Below, piece by piece: positions 17,041 to 26,344 of a stretch of DNA of 64,000 nucleotides. The notes under the pieces were generated by a model, which made no database searches, was not told where the DNA came from, and was given only the letters and a program-made list of their open reading frames with translations. Within the stretch, counting starts at the first letter, position 1; every line of letters starts with the position of its first letter. The stretch is taken from positions 1 through 64,000 of the forward strand of contig JAEXOY010000020.1 in the NCBI GenBank assembly GCA_023439045.1. The letters are read 5' to 3'. This stretch comes from Bacillota bacterium. GTDB taxonomy: Bacteria; Bacillota; Clostridia; Acetivibrionales; DSM-1351. Made by a program: the position numbers and the translations under genes.

Positions 17041-17655
17041 ACAGGGTGGCGCAGTATTCTAGTCAATTCGGTGATTCTGAAAGCGGGCCTAAAAATCCGT
17101 TAAAGGGCACATCGATGAAGTTTCTGGTGTCGGCTTGCTACGCCCAGTGGTGGGTTGATGCTGGAAGTTAAGGATTAGGGGCGATCTGCAATGGCATGCG
17201 GGCGTTGACCCCTCTTCCGTGGAGACCCTGACTTGTGGATGAAAAGTCAAGTTTAGTACTTGCCACCTCATCTACGATAAGGGATTAAACCTGTTATGCG
17301 GTTCCGTTATGGTGCTGTGAACAGAGTAGCCTGCCTTGAGTGAATCTGGTGGATAATGGATCACATGCTATGTCTATTGGCCGATAGAAAAGCGTTATTG
17401 CTGTTTGAAACCTTGTTTGCAAAAGAGGCTAGGAATTATTGAGAATTGTTGAGGAAAACTCCTAGACTGTTCTTATTTAGTGGTTTTTTGGGGATTAAGG
17501 TGTGGTCTAAGTGGTAATCAGGCCCCATAAGTGGTAACACTATGGTTGAATGTTTGAAGGGAAACCTCTGGTTTGGCGACATTCCAGTACGTTCAAGGGA
17601 AATCCTGCCTGACCTAAGCCGCAAAATTTACTTAAAGAGCTGCCACCCGTTTTTC
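17041..17655 (+). ncRNA. OLE RNA (ornate, large, extremophilic)
   Basis: About 605 bases with no credible ORF and visibly higher GC than the flanks lie between ispA and an oapA gene. GGGTGGC at 17044-17050 pairs with GCCACCC at 17642-17648, forming a closing stem directly followed by GTTTTT, so the RNA ends in a terminator-like 3' end. Position, length (OLE is about 610 nt) and neighbours (ispA upstream, oapA and dxs downstream) all match the described OLE locus. OLE RNA forms a membrane RNP with OapA and other proteins and has been linked to ethanol, cold and magnesium stress in other Firmicutes. No covariance-model search was possible, so internal helices were not verified. Confidence 0.88.
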
Positions 17656-17695
17656 ATTATTTATGTGTTTTTTACACACTTGGAGGATTATTTAA

Positions 17696-18358
17696 GTGGG
17701 AGATAAAAGCAAGCGTCCTGTCGATGAAAAACGTATTAAGCTTAGGCATAACCTGGTTGGTTCTGATAAGCAAACTAAAATATGGACGTTGTTAATTACT
17801 ATAATTACATTCTTTATTTCTATTTTTATGTCTTTTTTTTCAAATCAGACACTAAATCATGCCAGTACAGTTGTTTCTTTTCTCATAGTTTTTGGTATAA
17901 TCTTTATTAGTATAATATTTGATTTGATTGGTACTGCTGCAACAGCTGCAGATGAAGCGCCTTTTCATTCCATGGCGTCAAGAAAGCTCTACGGTGCAAA
18001 GCAGGCTATTTTCCTCATCAGAAATGCTGACAAGGTATCAAATTTTTGCAATGACGTTGTTGGTGATATATGTGGTGTAATAAGCGGAACAGCGGCAGCT
18101 TTCATCGTTTATAAGTTTATAGGTGCTGGAGACGCTGCGCAAAATTCCATTTTTGGATTGGCACTTACAGCTATGGTGGCATCTCTAACAGTTGGTGGAA
18201 AGGCTTTGGGGAAATCGGTAGCACTTTCAAACAGTAATTATATTATTTATAAGGTTGCAGTAGTTTATAAATTTTTATTTGGTAGATTTAGTAGAAAAGC
18301 TAATAAGAGGAATAATAAGAATAGCATAAATACGAAAAAGAACACCGATAAAGAGTAA
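17696..18358 (+). CDS. oapA: OLE-associated membrane protein OapA
   Basis: Membrane partner that brings OLE RNA to the inner face of the cell membrane. The 220-residue protein has about four hydrophobic helices (around 25-45, 58-85, 122-142 and 152-170). Between helices 2 and 3 lies the conserved loop APFHSMASRKLYGAKQAIF, then RNADKVSNFCNDVVGDICG, which carries the spaced aspartates (D-x3-D type) noted in this family. The C-terminus is a basic, Asn/Lys-rich tail suited to RNA contact. GTG 17696 follows GGAGG by nine bases, 40 bases after the OLE RNA. Other OLE proteins (OapB, OapC) are not visible in this window. Confidence 0.87.
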   Translation: MGDKSKRPVDEKRIKLRHNLVGSDKQTKIWTLLITIITFFISIFMSFFSNQTLNHASTVVSFLIVFGIIFISIIFDLIGTAATAADEAPFHSMASRKLYGAKQAIFLIRNADKVSNFCNDVVGDICGVISGTAAAFIVYKFIGAGDAAQNSIFGLALTAMVASLTVGGKALGKSVALSNSNYIIYKVAVVYKFLFGRFSRKANKRNNKNSINTKKNTDKE

Positions 18359-18396
18359 TATAAAAGATTATTTGCAAAAGAAGGAGCACAAATAAG

Positions 18397-20262
18397 GTGG
18401 GCTATTTAGAATATATTGACTCTCCTGATGATATAAAAAAGCTTAATACAGATGAGCTAATTCAGTTGTCTGATGAGATAAGGGAGTTTTTATTAAAAAA
18501 GGTATCTAAGACAGGTGGGCATCTTGCATCAAATTTGGGTGTTGTTGAGCTTACACTTGCAATGCATAATGTTTTTGATACAAAGAAAGATAAAATTGTT
18601 TGGGACGTCGGACACCAGTCTTACGTTCACAAAATAGTAACAGGGCGTAAAGACAAATTTGATACTTTACGCAAGCTCAATGGTTTATCAGGCTTTCCAA
18701 AGACCTGTGAGAGCAACCATGACTGTTTCAATACTGGCCATAGTAGCACGTCAATATCGGCGGCCCTTGGAATGGCAAAGGCACGGGATATGAAGAGTGA
18801 AGATTATAGTGTTGTTGCAGTAATAGGTGACGGTGCATTTACAGGAGGAATGGCATTTGAGGCCCTCAATGATGGGGGGAGACTTAATAGTAATTTTATA
18901 GTCATATTGAACGACAATGAAATGTCTATTACACCAAATGTGGGTGGTCTTTCAAGATCCTTTAGCAAGATGAGAACAGGACCTTTCTATACAAAGACCA
19001 AAGAAGATATAGATAACTTCCTTGATAAGCTTCCAAACCTTGGTGGCAAAACAAGAGAAGCAATCAGACGTATAAAAGGCACCATAAAGTATTTGATAAC
19101 ACCTGGTGCAATATTTGAATCCTTTGGATATAAATATTATGGGCCTGTTGATGGGCATAACATTGAAGAACTCACAATGGCACTAAATACTGCAAAAAGA
19201 TCAAAAAAGCCTGTGTTTATACATGTTTTTACTCAAAAGGGCAGAGGTTATTCTTTCGCTGAAGAGAGACCGGATAGGTTCCACGGAATAGCACCCTTTG
19301 AGGTGGAAACGGGTGAAACACTAGTCAAAAGCGGTTCCCCAGATTTTTCTTCTGTTTTTGGAGCAGCGCTGTGCAAAGAGGCGGAAATTAATAACAGGAT
19401 AGTTGCTGTTTCCGCAGCCATGGTTACCGGCACTGGCCTGACTGAATTTTCAAAGCTATACCCGAAGAGACTGTTTGATGTGGGTATCGCAGAGCAGCAT
19501 GCCGTTACTAGCTCTGCTGGCCTTGCCATGAACGGCATGCTGCCGGTGGTGGCCATATATTCCTCATTCCTGCAGAGAGCTTATGACCAAATAATACACG
19601 ATGTTGCCACCCAGAAGTTACATGTTATATTTGCAATAGATAGAGCAGGTATAGTTGGAGAGGACGGAGAGACACACCAAGGGGTATTTGACTTGTCTTT
19701 TCTCAGCCATATACCAAATATGACAATTATGGCTCCCGCTGACTATAACGAATTACGAGACATGTTACACTACGCTATTTATAACACAATAGGCCCGGTA
19801 GCAATCAGGTATCCAAGGGGAAGGGGCTTAGAAAGCATAGGACAATATCATCCTGTAAACAGTGCCACAAGCGTAACCCTCTCGGAAGGCAGTGACGTAT
19901 GTCTTCTAGCTGTTGGCAGTATGGTGCAAAATGCGGTTGAAGCTGCTGAGATACTCAAGAGCAAGGGAGTATCAGCAGGGGTTATAAACGCTAGATTTGT
20001 TAAACCTATTGATTGTAATGCTATTATTGCTAGTGCACAAAAATATAAAAAAATAATAACTATTGAAGATAATGCTTTGATGGGTGGTTTTGGAAGCAAT
20101 GTACTCAGCTTGCTTAATGCAAGAGATATCCATTGCAGAGTAAAGACACTGGGACTTCCTGATGATTTTATTAATCATGGTACTAGAAATGAATTAATAA
20201 AGCTTGTCGGATTGGACAGTAATTCCATCGCTGAAGTTGCTATGGAAATGTGCAAAGAATGA
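18397..20262 (+). CDS. dxs: 1-deoxy-D-xylulose-5-phosphate synthase
   Basis: First enzyme of the MEP isoprenoid pathway, joining pyruvate and glyceraldehyde 3-phosphate with thiamine diphosphate. The 621-residue length is typical. The ThDP-binding segment is GDGAFTGGMAFEALNDGG with NDNEMSI. The active-site region GHQSYVHKIVTGRKD, the transketolase-type motif RAGIVGEDGETHQGVFD and the C-terminal FVKPID are present. GTG 18397 is preceded by AAGGAG. It is separated from oapA by 38 bp and is probably in the same transcript as OLE. Confidence 0.96.
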   Translation: MGYLEYIDSPDDIKKLNTDELIQLSDEIREFLLKKVSKTGGHLASNLGVVELTLAMHNVFDTKKDKIVWDVGHQSYVHKIVTGRKDKFDTLRKLNGLSGFPKTCESNHDCFNTGHSSTSISAALGMAKARDMKSEDYSVVAVIGDGAFTGGMAFEALNDGGRLNSNFIVILNDNEMSITPNVGGLSRSFSKMRTGPFYTKTKEDIDNFLDKLPNLGGKTREAIRRIKGTIKYLITPGAIFESFGYKYYGPVDGHNIEELTMALNTAKRSKKPVFIHVFTQKGRGYSFAEERPDRFHGIAPFEVETGETLVKSGSPDFSSVFGAALCKEAEINNRIVAVSAAMVTGTGLTEFSKLYPKRLFDVGIAEQHAVTSSAGLAMNGMLPVVAIYSSFLQRAYDQIIHDVATQKLHVIFAIDRAGIVGEDGETHQGVFDLSFLSHIPNMTIMAPADYNELRDMLHYAIYNTIGPVAIRYPRGRGLESIGQYHPVNSATSVTLSEGSDVCLLAVGSMVQNAVEAAEILKSKGVSAGVINARFVKPIDCNAIIASAQKYKKIITIEDNALMGGFGSNVLSLLNARDIHCRVKTLGLPDDFINHGTRNELIKLVGLDSNSIAEVAMEMCKE

Positions 20263-20285
20263 ATAGAGGTAAATATAGCAAATAA

Positions 20286-20405
20286 ATGTAGCAGATGAAA
20301 TATAACATGAAATGTAGCAGATGAAATACAGCAGATGAATATAGCAGATGAATGTAGCAGATGAAATATAGCAGATGAAATGTAACAAATGAATATGTAG
20401 CAAAT
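20286..20405 (+). repeat. Tandem repeat between dxs and tlyA
   Basis: About eight degenerate copies of a 14-17 bp unit, core TAGCAGATGAAATA, fill the gap 20286-20405. The minus strand is open over 69 codons because the units contain no stop in that frame, but the result is a His/Ile/Cys/Tyr low-complexity string with no sign of being a gene. Confidence 0.88.
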
Positions 20406-20461
20406 ATTTATATTACATTGTACATGTGTAAATAGAGTGACGAAGATTCGGAGGCAATATT

Positions 20462-21271
20462 TTGGAAAAAGAAAGATTGGATGTTTTTTTGGTCAAGGAA
20501 GGCTACTTTGACTCTAGAGAGAAATGTAAGAGTGCTATCATGGCAGGCATTGTATGGATAAATGGTTTGCGTGAAGATAAGCCTGGTACAAAGGTTCCTG
20601 TGGATTGTACTGTTGAAATAAAAGAAAAGCCCAATCCCTTTGTTAGCCGTGGTGGACTTAAGCTGGCAAAGGCTATAAAAGAATTTGGAATATCCATGAA
20701 GGACAAAATTGCATTAGATATTGGCGCTTCAACAGGTGGCTTTACCGATTGTATGCTGCAAAACGGTGCCAAAAGGGTTGTTGCTATAGATGTGGGATAT
20801 GGACAACTAGCTTGGGAGCTAAGAAATGACCCTAGAGTAGTATGTATGGAGCGATCAAATATCAGATATGTAAAGCCTGAGAATATAGGTTTTCTAGCTC
20901 AATTTGCGTCCATTGATGTGTCATTTATTTCGCTTACAAAGGTTTTACCAGCTGCATTAGACCTTCTTACTGACGAAGCAGAATTAGTGTGCTTGATAAA
21001 GCCGCAATTTGAGGCAGGCAGAGAAAAGGTAGGTAAACATGGCGTTGTGCGGGACAGCAATGTTCATATTGAGGTTATAGAGAAAATCATTAATTTTGTT
21101 TCTGAAAAAGGGTTATTTATTAGAGCTTTATCATATTCTCCAATAAAGGGACCGGAAGGAAATATAGAGTACCTTCTTTATATATCAAAGCAGCAAGGCA
21201 ATTATTCGCCCGATATGCTCGAAGTGCTCATAAAAAGTACTGTCTCTGATGCACATTCCAGCTTAACCTAA
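20462..21271 (+). CDS. tlyA: TlyA family rRNA methyltransferase
   Basis: A 269-residue protein with an N-terminal S4 RNA-binding domain (about 1-60: ERLDVFLVKEGYFDSREKCK) and an FtsJ/RrmJ-like methyltransferase domain. The latter includes PFVSRGGLKL, the SAM motif LDIGASTGGFTDCML and KPQFEAGREKVGKHGVV. Actinobacterial TlyA makes 2'-O-methylations in 16S and 23S rRNA; clostridial members at this locus (yqxC) are less studied. TTG 20462 follows CGGAGG. Confidence 0.92.
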   Translation: MEKERLDVFLVKEGYFDSREKCKSAIMAGIVWINGLREDKPGTKVPVDCTVEIKEKPNPFVSRGGLKLAKAIKEFGISMKDKIALDIGASTGGFTDCMLQNGAKRVVAIDVGYGQLAWELRNDPRVVCMERSNIRYVKPENIGFLAQFASIDVSFISLTKVLPAALDLLTDEAELVCLIKPQFEAGREKVGKHGVVRDSNVHIEVIEKIINFVSEKGLFIRALSYSPIKGPEGNIEYLLYISKQQGNYSPDMLEVLIKSTVSDAHSSLT

Positions 21272-21375
21272 AATTATAAAAATTTTTTTAATTTAACTTG
21301 TGCTATCCTCATGTTATAATTATATTGGACTTGCTTAAAATGGAAAACGTTACTTGTCCTTGGAAAGGAACATAG

Positions 21376-22236
21376 ATGAAGACAATAGGGATAATTACCA
21401 ATACCCAAAAAGATTTGGGACTCAAATATACCGATATGCTTATAAGAAGTATAGAGAAACATGGGGGCGCTTACATAACTCCAGCAAAGGCTCATATTTG
21501 TGGCATGGAAGGCATTGATGCTGGTGTGGCAGAGATTTGTACTGCCTGTGACATAATTATTTGTCTGGGAGGAGACGGAACCTTTCTAAAGACAGCAAAG
21601 ACGGCGTATTCCTTTGGAACACCCATTTTAGGCATAAATCTTGGTACTTTAGGCTTTCTCACTGATATAGAAACTCAAGAGATTGACAAATGTATAGAGT
21701 GCCTGATGAACGATAAGTATTATATTGAAGAGCGTATAATGCTCAATGCAAATGTATATAAAAATGGTCAACTGATTTCTTCTGACTCAGCAATTAATGA
21801 TGTTGTTATCTCAAGAGAAAAGATTTTGAGAATATTGCATCTTAGCACATATATTGATGGAAATTTTATTGATACCTTTCCAGGAGATGGAATTGTCATT
21901 GCTACTCCTACTGGTTCTACAGCTTATTCACTTTCAGCAGGTGGGCCAATTGTTGAACCTAACGCCCAACTTATGTTAATAACGCCTATATGCCCTCATA
22001 TGCTTTATTCTAGGTCTTTTGTAGCTTCGGACAGCAGGCATATTAAGGTGGTTTTGTCGGAAGATTATGAGCATACCGCTCTTGTTACTGTTGATGGTCA
22101 AAGGTGCTATGAAGTAAAAGGCGGAGACTATATCGAGGTATCTAAATCAAATTCAACAGTCAAAATAGTTAAAATACAATCAAAAGACTTTTTTACAATT
22201 TTGAGAAACAAAATATATAACAGAAAGGAAGTGTAA
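21376..22236 (+). CDS. nadK: NAD(+)/NADH kinase
   Basis: Phosphorylates NAD to NADP. The 286-residue protein has the GGDGTFLKT motif (about 57-66), LGTLGFLTD and the PTGSTAYSLSAGGPIV segment that contacts NAD. GGAAAGGA precedes ATG 21376. It ends one base before argR, so the two are likely co-expressed. The tlyA-nadK-argR-recN order is common in clostridia. Confidence 0.95.
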   Translation: MKTIGIITNTQKDLGLKYTDMLIRSIEKHGGAYITPAKAHICGMEGIDAGVAEICTACDIIICLGGDGTFLKTAKTAYSFGTPILGINLGTLGFLTDIETQEIDKCIECLMNDKYYIEERIMLNANVYKNGQLISSDSAINDVVISREKILRILHLSTYIDGNFIDTFPGDGIVIATPTGSTAYSLSAGGPIVEPNAQLMLITPICPHMLYSRSFVASDSRHIKVVLSEDYEHTALVTVDGQRCYEVKGGDYIEVSKSNSTVKIVKIQSKDFFTILRNKIYNRKEV

Positions 22237-22237
22237 T

Positions 22238-22690
22238 ATGAAGTACAACAGACATGCTAAAATTTTAGACATAATAGAAAACAACGTTATAGAGACTCAG
22301 GAGGAGTTGTCTGAAAAGCTCAAGGAACAGGGAGTGGAGGTTACTCAAGCAACTGTATCAAGAGATATTAAGGATTTACGACTCATAAAGGTCTTAAATG
22401 AAGATGGAAAGTATAGATATGCCACTTTTACTCAGACAGAAAATACTATGTCAAACAGGCTTATAACTATTTTAACCGAAGCTTATGTTTCGAGTGATTA
22501 TGCCAATAACATTGTTGTTGTAAAGACACTTCCAGGCATGGCTCAGGCAGCCTGCTTTGCAATTGATTCTCTGAAATGGCCTGAAATATTGGGCACAATT
22601 GCAGGGGATGATACACTTATGATGGTTTGCAGAGCTGAAAAAATAGCTGAAGAGATTGTTAACAAGTTCAATAAAATGATGCATCAATAG
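22238..22690 (+). CDS. argR: Arginine repressor
   Basis: Hexameric regulator of arginine biosynthesis and catabolism (ArgR/AhrC). The 150-residue protein has an N-terminal winged helix (about 1-70, with VTQATVSRDIKDLRLIKV as the recognition part) and a C-terminal arginine-binding oligomerisation domain (TLPGMAQAACFAID, GTIAGDDTLMMVCR). AGGAAGTG ribosome site. No arg genes are in the window. Confidence 0.95.
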   Translation: MKYNRHAKILDIIENNVIETQEELSEKLKEQGVEVTQATVSRDIKDLRLIKVLNEDGKYRYATFTQTENTMSNRLITILTEAYVSSDYANNIVVVKTLPGMAQAACFAIDSLKWPEILGTIAGDDTLMMVCRAEKIAEEIVNKFNKMMHQ

Positions 22691-22710
22691 ATTTAAACGA
22701 GGTATTGAGT

Positions 22711-24417
22711 ATGTTGCTTCAGTTAGATATTAGAAATGTTGCGCTTATTGATAAAATAAGTATAGATATGGCAAATGGGCTTAGCGTACTTACCGGAGAG
22801 ACCGGTGCAGGTAAGTCCATATTGATTGATTCAATAAACGCTGTATTAGGTGACAGAATTGGCAAAGATATTGTGAGAGCAGGTACCGATAAGGCTGTCA
22901 TTGAAGCGGTATTCTCCAGTGATAGTGAACAATTGATTTCTTTACTTGATGAGCTTGGGGTAGAGATAGAAGAAGGAGATAACATAATACTCTCTCGCGA
23001 AATATCGGTAAATGGAAAGAACACCTGCCGTATAAATGGTAGACTTGTCAATCTGTCTGCGCTCAAGCAAATTGGAGGGCTTCTTATTGATATTCATGGA
23101 CAGCATGATAACCAATCATTACTAAAAACAGAGAGCCATATACAATTTCTTGATGCATTCGGTGGCGCAGAGATAGAAAGCTTGAAAAAAGAATATTTAT
23201 TAATGTTTTCACAATACAAGGAATTCAAACATAGGCAGAAGTCACTATTAGGAGATAAGGGCGAGATTGCCAGACGTTTGGACATGCTTAAGTTCCAGAT
23301 AGAAGAGATCAAAGCGGCCAAGCTTAAAGATGGAGAGGACGACCTGCTTTTTAAGAAGAGGCAGCTCCTTGCAAACTCTGAGAAGATTGTAAACGCACTT
23401 GCGACCAGCTATGATTTGTTAGCTGGGGGCAACAGCATGACAAAATCTATAGTTTACAATGCAAACAAAGCACTTACAGAGCTTTCATATGCACTGAAGT
23501 ATGATGAATCATTAAAAGATACTCATGAAAAGTTGGAATCAGTTATATATCAATTGGAGGATATTTCTGAGGAAATTAGAAATAGGCGTGATGAGTCGGA
23601 GTTTTCACCAGAAGAACTGGCTGAAATTGATGAAAGACTGGACACTATTACACGTTTGAAGCGTAAATACGGTACAAGCATTGCAGAAATCAAGGACTTT
23701 TATAGCAGTGCTATCAAAGAATATGATGAGCTTATACAGAGTGAAGAAGTTTCTGAAAAGCTTAGACAAATGATTATTGACTTAGAAGCAAAAATGTTCT
23801 CTAAGGCCAAAGAGCTTAATAACTTGAGAAAGTGTTATGCTTCTCAATTAGAGGATAAAATAACGAACGAGCTTGATGGACTTGAAATGAAAAATGCTAA
23901 ATTTAGTGTAAACTTGCTTTTGGACGACCAGCAGAGACATTTTCACTATAATGGTCTTGATAGAGCAGAGTTTATGATTTCGACAAATGCTGGGGAGCCA
24001 CAAAAGCCACTTAGTAAAATAGCTTCGGGCGGAGAAATGTCTAGAATAATGCTTGCTATAAAGACTATTCTTGCAAATGTTGATTTCGTGCCAACCTTGA
24101 TTTTTGATGAAATTGATACTGGGATTAGTGGCAAGGCTGCACAAAGAGTTGGACAAAAGCTTGCACAAATATCCAAGACACACCAGGTGCTTTGTGTAAC
24201 TCACCTGTCTCAGCTGGCCTGTATGGCGGATAATCATTATCTGATAGAAAAGTATACTGAGGATGAAAGCACATTTACCAGAGTTATACCGCTGGATGAA
24301 GATAGCAGAGTAATAGAAATTTCAAGAATTATTGGCGGTGCTGATGTTACAAAAGCAGCTAAACAGCACTCAGAAGAGTTAATAAGAGCTGCCATTGAGT
24401 TCAAAAAGCAACTTTAA
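22711..24417 (+). CDS. recN: DNA repair protein RecN
   Basis: SMC-like ATPase that acts early in double-strand break repair. The 568-residue protein carries Walker A GETGAGKS (about 30-37), the family HGQHDNQSLL segment, a long coiled-coil centre (about 150-370), the ABC signature SGGEMSR and Walker B LIFDEIDTGISG. ATG 22711 is preferred over TTG 22705 because GAGG lies eight bases ahead of the ATG and only two ahead of the TTG. It follows argR by 20 bp. Confidence 0.95.
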   Translation: MLLQLDIRNVALIDKISIDMANGLSVLTGETGAGKSILIDSINAVLGDRIGKDIVRAGTDKAVIEAVFSSDSEQLISLLDELGVEIEEGDNIILSREISVNGKNTCRINGRLVNLSALKQIGGLLIDIHGQHDNQSLLKTESHIQFLDAFGGAEIESLKKEYLLMFSQYKEFKHRQKSLLGDKGEIARRLDMLKFQIEEIKAAKLKDGEDDLLFKKRQLLANSEKIVNALATSYDLLAGGNSMTKSIVYNANKALTELSYALKYDESLKDTHEKLESVIYQLEDISEEIRNRRDESEFSPEELAEIDERLDTITRLKRKYGTSIAEIKDFYSSAIKEYDELIQSEEVSEKLRQMIIDLEAKMFSKAKELNNLRKCYASQLEDKITNELDGLEMKNAKFSVNLLLDDQQRHFHYNGLDRAEFMISTNAGEPQKPLSKIASGGEMSRIMLAIKTILANVDFVPTLIFDEIDTGISGKAAQRVGQKLAQISKTHQVLCVTHLSQLACMADNHYLIEKYTEDESTFTRVIPLDEDSRVIEISRIIGGADVTKAAKQHSEELIRAAIEFKKQL

Positions 24418-24503
24418 ATGAAAATGTAGCTCTAAAAATAAAATCTTCAATTCAATACTTTTTTTAATAAATCATAAGTTAGTTTGTAATTATAAATAAG
24501 TTA

Positions 24504-24534
24504 AGCATGCTAAAAAAAGCATGTTTTTTTCTTT
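24504..24534 (+). terminator. Terminator after recN
   Basis: CATGCT and AGCATG flank an A-rich loop and are followed by seven T, then CTTTT. The stem is short but the U-tract is strong. Confidence 0.75.
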
Positions 24535-24776
24535 TGCAGGAAATTTTTTTTTGAATATTTTTTAAATTAAATTCTACCTGATTTTCTGCTTAAATTACCT
24601 TTCATGTTTTATTTTGCTTGAATATTAATAATGGTGAAAGGTTAACTTAAGATTATGATTTTAAGGTTAATTATGCTTCGTTTTTTGGCATTTTACTAAA
24701 AAATCACATGGTACAAAAAGGAAGAAAATGGCAAGCAGCAAGTAATGTATTTTATAAATTTAGGAGAGTGAATTTA
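24535..24776 (+). other. AT-rich gap upstream of spoIVB
   Basis: With the terminator this completes a 359-base gap between recN and spoIVB. It is AT-rich and must hold the spoIVB promoter. I could not identify SigF/SigG boxes well enough to place them. A 23-codon in-frame extension of spoIVB runs to 24708 but lacks a ribosome site. Confidence 0.5.
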
Positions 24777-26093
24777 ATGCATTATTTAAAATCAAATAAA
24801 AAAAAGCTGTTTGTATTATTGTTTGTATGTATTTGTGTAATATCTATAAGTTATTTGCAAACTTTTTCAATTATACCAGAGAAACTTACCTTGATAGAAG
24901 GAGAAGAATATGTTTATGATTTTAAAAGTTTTTTTGTTGTAAACATAAAAGCCGATCAACAGGATTATCTCAAGGTAAATAACACCGATATTAAGGCAAG
25001 TGGAAACTATTTAAAGCTTTTATCACCATTAAACCTAAAAACACAAAAGAAGGGGAGGGTGAATCTTAATTTTAAAGCATTTGGTATTATTCCTATTAAG
25101 ACTATGCAGGTAGATATAATACCCAGTAAAAAGCTAATGGCTTGTGGTAATACAATTGGAGTAAAAATCTACATGAATGGCGTTTTGGTTGTAGGAATAA
25201 GTGATGTTGATGGCACTAATGGAGAAAAAGTTGAACCGGCCAAGGACGGAGGTATAAGAGCAGGAGATGTAATTTATGAAATAAATGGGGAACGATTAAC
25301 CGGTATTAAGGATCTAGTAAAAAAGATAGATAATAACCAAGGAAGCAAACTGGAGATAAAGTATAAAAGAGGCTCATCACTCGGTACCGCAAATATTACA
25401 CCTGCTGTGAGCGTTAATGACCATAAGTATCACATTGGTCTTTGGGTTAGAGACAGTACTGCCGGAATAGGTACAATGACTTTTTATGACCCTCAGACGC
25501 AAAGCTTTGGTGCTCTTGGACATGGTATAACTGATGTTGATACCGGTATACTTATGCCAGTGGACAGAGGTGAAGTTATAGAATCAAACATTATTTCTGT
25601 TAGAAAGGGTGAGCAAGGCACACCGGGAGAACTCAAGGGAATTTTTATTGAGAATAGACCCTGTATTGGTTGTATAAACAAAAATGGTGATTTTGGTATC
25701 TATGGACAAATTGACTCAAAATATATATATCAAAATGAAGAAAGTTTTCTTCCTATTGGATTAAGAGGACAAGTTAAGGTAGGACCAGCATATATTATAT
25801 CGAATATTGAAGGCAAAAATACTGAAAAATTTAGTATTTATATAGAAAAGGTTTCGCGTCAATCTTTCAGCGGGCCAAAAGGTATGGTAATAAGAGTTAC
25901 TGATAAAAGATTATTAAATACTACAGGGGGCATTGTTCAAGGTATGTCTGGCAGCCCAATTATACAAAATGGTAAGATTGTTGGAGCTGTAACTCATGTT
26001 TTGGTTAATGACCCAACTAGAGGATATGGTATCTTTATTGAATGGATGCTCAAAAGCTTAAATAGTGAGGTAGATTTGCAAAAGATTTCTTAA
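24777..26093 (+). CDS. spoIVB: Sporulation signalling serine peptidase SpoIVB
   Basis: Forespore-made S55 peptidase secreted into the intermembrane space, where it starts pro-SigK processing by cleaving SpoIVFA. The 438-residue protein (B. subtilis has about 426) has an N-terminal membrane helix (about 10-28), a PDZ domain (about 125-210, with GGIRAGDVIYEING) and the peptidase domain. There GALGHGITDVDTG holds the histidine and GMSGSPIIQNGKIVGAVTHV the catalytic serine. ATG 24777 has AGGAGAG ahead. It lies just upstream of spo0A, as in B. subtilis. Confidence 0.95.
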   Translation: MHYLKSNKKKLFVLLFVCICVISISYLQTFSIIPEKLTLIEGEEYVYDFKSFFVVNIKADQQDYLKVNNTDIKASGNYLKLLSPLNLKTQKKGRVNLNFKAFGIIPIKTMQVDIIPSKKLMACGNTIGVKIYMNGVLVVGISDVDGTNGEKVEPAKDGGIRAGDVIYEINGERLTGIKDLVKKIDNNQGSKLEIKYKRGSSLGTANITPAVSVNDHKYHIGLWVRDSTAGIGTMTFYDPQTQSFGALGHGITDVDTGILMPVDRGEVIESNIISVRKGEQGTPGELKGIFIENRPCIGCINKNGDFGIYGQIDSKYIYQNEESFLPIGLRGQVKVGPAYIISNIEGKNTEKFSIYIEKVSRQSFSGPKGMVIRVTDKRLLNTTGGIVQGMSGSPIIQNGKIVGAVTHVLVNDPTRGYGIFIEWMLKSLNSEVDLQKIS

Positions 26094-26116
26094 AACCAAA
26101 ATGCTCAAATATAAGA

Positions 26117-26151
26117 TGTCAGCATATGTTATATATAGACTTATGCTGACA
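26117..26151 (+). terminator. Hairpin after spoIVB
   Basis: TGTCAGCATA and TATGCTGACA form a perfect 10-bp stem 23 bases after the spoIVB stop. The following CTTTAATG is a weak U-tract, so termination may be incomplete. Confidence 0.65.
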
Positions 26152-26283
26152 CTTTAATGGGAAATAAAACATAGCGAAAAAATGATACAAAATTTCAGAA
26201 ATATGGTAAAATAAAGGTGTTGAAAGTTTTATTGATTTTTTCCAAATTTTTATTAGGCAATTTAGTAATAAAACTTGAAAAAA

Positions 26284-26290
26284 TGTCGAC
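26284..26290 (+). promoter_or_regulatory. Possible 0A box ahead of spo0A
   Basis: TGTCGAC differs at one position from the 0A-box consensus TGTCGAA and lies 55 bases before the spo0A start. spo0A autoregulates in Bacillus. The site is short, so chance occurrence is possible. Confidence 0.35.
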
Positions 26291-26344
26291 TTCAAAATAT
26301 AATATACACATGACATAATTTGGAAAAATGTTGGGGGGATTAAA

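Noticed and set aside
17089..17624. Two ~60-codon minus-strand frames inside the OLE segment
   Set aside because: No ribosome sites and no similarity to known domains; the region fits a structured RNA.
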